A DNA stretch of 6,924 nt, taken from contig CAJKKJ010000042.1 of the NCBI GenBank assembly GCA_905200435.1, forward strand, positions 1 to 6,924, in the 5' to 3' direction. The notes beneath the pieces are model-generated. The model did no database searches. It saw only the letters and a list, made by a program, of their open reading frames with translations, and had not been told where the DNA came from. Source of the stretch: an uncultured Bacillota bacterium (GTDB lineage: Bacteria; Bacillota_I; Bacilli_A; RF39; UBA660). Both the position numbers and the translations under genes were made by a program. Below are positions 5,390-6,924 of this stretch, piece by piece (the first letter of the stretch is position 1; each line of letters starts with the position of its first letter).

Positions 5390-5678
5390 ATAAGTTTGGA
5401 TAAACACTAACTTGTTTTTTGTCTTTTCCAAGTCTTTCAAATTTTACATATCCGCTTATTTTTGCAAATACTGTATCATCTGAACCAATTCCAACATTTA
5501 CGCCTGGATAAATTTTTGTTCCTCTTTGACGATAAAGAATAGATCCACCTGTTACATATTCACCATCAGCGGCTTTTGCGCCTAATCTTTTTGATTCAGA
5601 ATCACGGCCGTTTTTTGTTGAACCTTGACCTTTTTTATGCGCAAATAATTGTATATTTAATTGCATTAATTCAAACAC
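5388..5678 (-). CDS. rpmA: 50S ribosomal protein L27 precursor with Prp-cleaved N-terminal extension
   Basis: Large-subunit protein whose N-terminus reaches the peptidyl transferase centre. The precursor has 96 residues. [11 protein letters not shown] (7-17) matches the Firmicutes processing site, cut between Phe12 and Ala13 by Prp, leaving 84 residues that start [15 protein letters not shown]. The L27 signature [15 protein letters not shown] lies at 45-59. Start: GTG 5676-5678 is favoured because GGAGG (5687-5691) is eight bases upstream; the ATG four codons later would be 20 bases from it. The GTG overlaps the prp stop by eight bases (GTGTTTGA), so translation is probably coupled. Last gene of the operon. 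Confidence 0.97.
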   Translation of the reverse strand: MFELMQLNIQLFAHKKGQGSTKNGRDSESKRLGAKAADGEYVTGGSILYRQRGTKIYPGVNVGIGSDDTVFAKISGYVKFERLGKDKKQVSVYPNL

Positions 5679-5985
5679 AACTCTCGCCTCCTATTTTGAT
5701 ATTGTTTTTATATTGTTTTGATAATTCAGTTAGTAAGTCAATCATATTGTTAATCAAAGTATCAATAACTTCATTATGTTTTAAAACTGTTATTATAACA
5801 TCTTCATCCTCACTATGCTTTATAGAATTTTTATCTATTTTTAAGCATGCATTTACTGTTGTAATAACTATTGCACTTATAGAAGCACATACTATATCTT
5901 TACCATAATCATCAAAATTACTATGACCTTTTAGTATGACTTTTTCTATTTTATTGTCTTTAACAAAATAATTTACTTTTACCAT
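5671..5985 (-). CDS. prp: Ribosomal-processing cysteine protease Prp (YsxB family)
   Basis: Cysteine protease that removes the N-terminal extension of L27, an essential step for ribosome assembly in Staphylococcus aureus. Its 104 residues are near the family's usual length of about 105-110. KGHS places the catalytic His at 21, and DIVCASISA places the catalytic Cys at 33, with the usual spacing of twelve and the Gly-x-D-I-V-C pattern. It lies between rplU and rpmA as in most Firmicutes: two bases after the rplU stop, and overlapping the rpmA start by eight. The start ATG 5983-5985 has only a weak AAGG seven bases upstream, so translation probably depends on coupling to rplU. The adjacent rpmA product carries its target site. 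Confidence 0.95.
   Translation of the reverse strand: MVKVNYFVKDNKIEKVILKGHSNFDDYGKDIVCASISAIVITTVNACLKIDKNSIKHSEDEDVIITVLKHNEVIDTLINNMIDLLTELSKQYKNNIKIGGESCV
5687..5691 (-). promoter_or_regulatory. Shine-Dalgarno site that fixes the rpmA GTG start
   Basis: GGAGG is embedded in prp codons for Gly-Gly near the C-terminus, eight bases before GTG 5678-5676. It decides for the GTG start and a 12-residue L27 extension, over the internal ATG, which would give eight. Confidence 0.75.
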
Positions 5986-5987
5986 AT

Positions 5988-6287
5988 TTATGCCTTAATA
6001 GACTTAATTTCAACTTTTGTATAAGGTTGTCTATGTCCTTGTCTTTTGTGATAATTATTTTTTTGAACATATTTGTAAACGATTATTTTTGATTGTTTAC
6101 CATTTTTAATAACTTCACCTGTAACTTTAGCACCTTTTACTAGTGGATTTCCAACTTTATCATCTACCATTAAAACTTCATCAAAAACTACTTCTTTACC
6201 AGGTTCTAAATCTAATTTTTCAACGTAAATAATTGAACCTTCTTCAACGATATATTGTTTTCCACCTGTTTTGATAATTGCTTTCAT
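5988..6287 (-). CDS. rplU: 50S ribosomal protein L21
   Basis: Large-subunit protein that binds 23S rRNA. Its 99 residues match the family's usual length of about 102. The N-terminus [17 protein letters not shown] is typical. The C-terminal signature lies at 69-95: [20 protein letters not shown], then VEI, with the invariant GHRQ at 84-87. Start: ATG 6285-6287 with AAGGAGGT (6294-6301) six bases upstream. The frame stays open for 30 more codons upstream, but that stretch is the structured leader and not coding. First gene of rplU-prp-rpmA. Confidence 0.97.
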   Translation of the reverse strand: MKAIIKTGGKQYIVEEGSIIYVEKLDLEPGKEVVFDEVLMVDDKVGNPLVKGAKVTGEVIKNGKQSKIIVYKYVQKNNYHKRQGHRQPYTKVEIKSIKA

Positions 6288-6377
6288 TTTCTTACCTCCT
6301 TGTTTACTAAGACTCGCCATTATGGTGCTTTGCTTTAAAACCAGTTCTGTGCGGTTGTAGAGTGAGGCCCTACACAA
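6288..6377 (-). promoter_or_regulatory. L21 leader RNA (5' UTR of rplU-prp-rpmA)
   Basis: A 90-base leader between the predicted start site and the rplU ATG. It is clearly richer in G+C than its surroundings. It contains a hairpin TGTAG/CTACA (arms 6370-6374 and 6356-6360), an ACC/GGT pairing (about 6355 with 6340) around a GCACAGAACT segment, a small CCA-TAA-TGG hairpin (6325-6317) and GGCGAGTC just before the Shine-Dalgarno sequence. The ACCGCACAGAAC and GGCGAGTC blocks resemble what I recall of the Firmicutes L21 leader family, thought to give autogenous control by L21. Family assignment is from memory; covariance was not tested. Confidence 0.72.
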
Positions 6378-6383
6378 GTAAAG

Positions 6384-6412
6384 ATTTTACCATAAATTGT
6401 TGATCTTGTCAA
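6384..6412 (-). promoter_or_regulatory. Sigma-A promoter of the ribosomal operon
   Basis: The minus strand has a perfect -35 TTGACA (6412-6407), a 17-base spacer and -10 TAAAAT (6389-6384) preceded by TGG, an extended -10. The start is expected near 6377. It is the strongest promoter in the window, fitting for ribosomal protein genes. It begins five bases after the upstream rhomboid stop codon. Confidence 0.88.
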
Positions 6413-6416
6413 ATAT

Positions 6417-6924
6417 TTATCTAAAAAATGCCATATAAATTAAGAAACCAGTATATAGAATTGTTACAATCATTCCATTTATCATATCTGATTTAGTACT
6501 CTTAAATTTTACACCTATTCCCATAGATATAAATATTCCGCCAATTAATCCACCTATATGAGCAGCATTATCTATTCCAGGTGTTACTAGACCAAATAAT
6601 AAATTTATCATTATAACAGGTATTAATTGTGTTCTTAGTACATTTCCTAGATATACTCTATAATAATATCCAAAATATAATAGTGAACCAAATAATCCAA
6701 ATATCGCACCACTAGCTCCTACACTTACAGCATCAGAGAATACTAATGACATTAGATTACCAGCTATTGCACTAAATAGATAAATGATCGCAAATCTTGT
6801 TTTTCCAAAGAAGTTTTCTAGTTGTGGCCCTAATACAAATAATGCATACATATTACATATTAAATGAAGTAAACCATCATGTAAGAAAGCTGATGCTATT
6901 AAACGCCAGTATTCACCATCTAAT
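6417..6924 (-). CDS. Rhomboid-family intramembrane serine protease (5' end outside window)
   Basis: Polytopic membrane protease that cuts transmembrane substrates within the bilayer. The 168 visible residues read in frame to the window edge, so the real start is not present; the ATG at 6849-6851 is internal. GEYWRLIASAFLH (3-15), HLICN (20-24, the His and Asn of the oxyanion side), GASG with catalytic Ser71, and AAHIGG with catalytic His122 are all in the expected order. Hydrophobic helices are seen at about 44-62, 70-90, 98-113, 121-136 and 149-166; the last, after the catalytic His helix, is a seventh-helix-like addition. It could be a GluP-like or a simpler rhomboid; the missing N-terminus would decide. 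No intrinsic terminator is seen before the rplU promoter, so readthrough into the ribosomal operon is possible. Confidence 0.94.
   Translation of the reverse strand, partial: LDGEYWRLIASAFLHDGLLHLICNMYALFVLGPQLENFFGKTRFAIIYLFSAIAGNLMSLVFSDAVSVGASGAIFGLFGSLLYFGYYYRVYLGNVLRTQLIPVIMINLLFGLVTPGIDNAAHIGGLIGGIFISMGIGVKFKSTKSDMINGMIVTILYTGFLIYMAFFR

Noticed and set aside
5576..5908. Plus-strand open frame of 110 codons opposite prp and rpmA
   Set aside because: Prp and L27 are certain on the minus strand. The hydrophobic composition here is a by-product of the opposite strand.
6288..6377. N-terminal extension of L21 by 30 residues
   Set aside because: It coincides with the structured leader, the resulting protein would be far longer than any normal L21, and a perfect Shine-Dalgarno sequence precedes the internal ATG at 6285-6287.
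1..6924. Mycoplasma-type code in which TGA encodes Trp
   Set aside because: TGA terminates prp exactly at the rpmA overlap, and the conserved Trp residues in SufS, GNAT and the rhomboid are TGG.
1..6924. CRISPR array, insertion sequence, tRNA or phage genes
   Set aside because: No repeat-spacer pattern, transposase, terminal inverted repeats or tRNA-like cloverleaf was seen on either strand.

Overview
The window comes from an AT-rich, compact Firmicutes-type chromosome, by eye roughly one quarter G+C. An uncultured gut Bacilli or RF39-like lineage would fit, but that is inference. TGA is a true stop (it ends prp inside the rpmA start) and Trp is encoded by TGG, so the standard bacterial code applies and not the Mycoplasma code. 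L27 carries the N-terminal extension typical of Firmicutes, with the matching Prp protease beside it, and the rplU promoter is a classical sigma-A type.

Layout, left to right. 1-1452 (minus): a secreted or membrane-anchored protein with several bacterial Ig-like repeats and a C-terminal domain resembling DUF2927. Its reading frame is broken near 199-218, and the rest of the domain continues in another frame to the window edge. 1515-4237 (minus): a tight sufC-sufD-sufS operon for Fe-S cluster assembly, closed by a terminator; the SufD is short, and neither sufB nor sufU is present. 4361-4906 (minus): a GNAT acetyltransferase of RimJ/RimL type. 4993-5355 (plus): a short HIT-family hydrolase, divergent from the acetyltransferase. 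5388-6287 (minus): rplU-prp-rpmA, encoding L21, the Prp protease and L27, behind a strong promoter and an L21-type leader. 6417-6924 (minus): a rhomboid intramembrane protease whose 5' end lies outside the window.

How the genes work together. SufS takes sulfur from cysteine, and SufC with SufD would form the ATP-driven scaffold, with a SufB partner expected elsewhere. Prp trims the L27 precursor made from the same transcript. No link is visible between the other genes.

I see no mobile element, CRISPR array, tRNA or clearly new system. The points most worth checking are: the frameshifted Ig/DUF2927-like gene; a reduced SUF operon whose SufS has Gln where SufU-dependent enzymes have a zinc-swapping His; promoters whose -10 box lies 3 to 5 bases from the ribosome binding site, so that mRNAs should begin at the Shine-Dalgarno sequence; terminators that start at or inside stop codons; and recurrent 8-base gene overlaps. 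All intergenic gaps are shorter than 130 bases and are described in the features.
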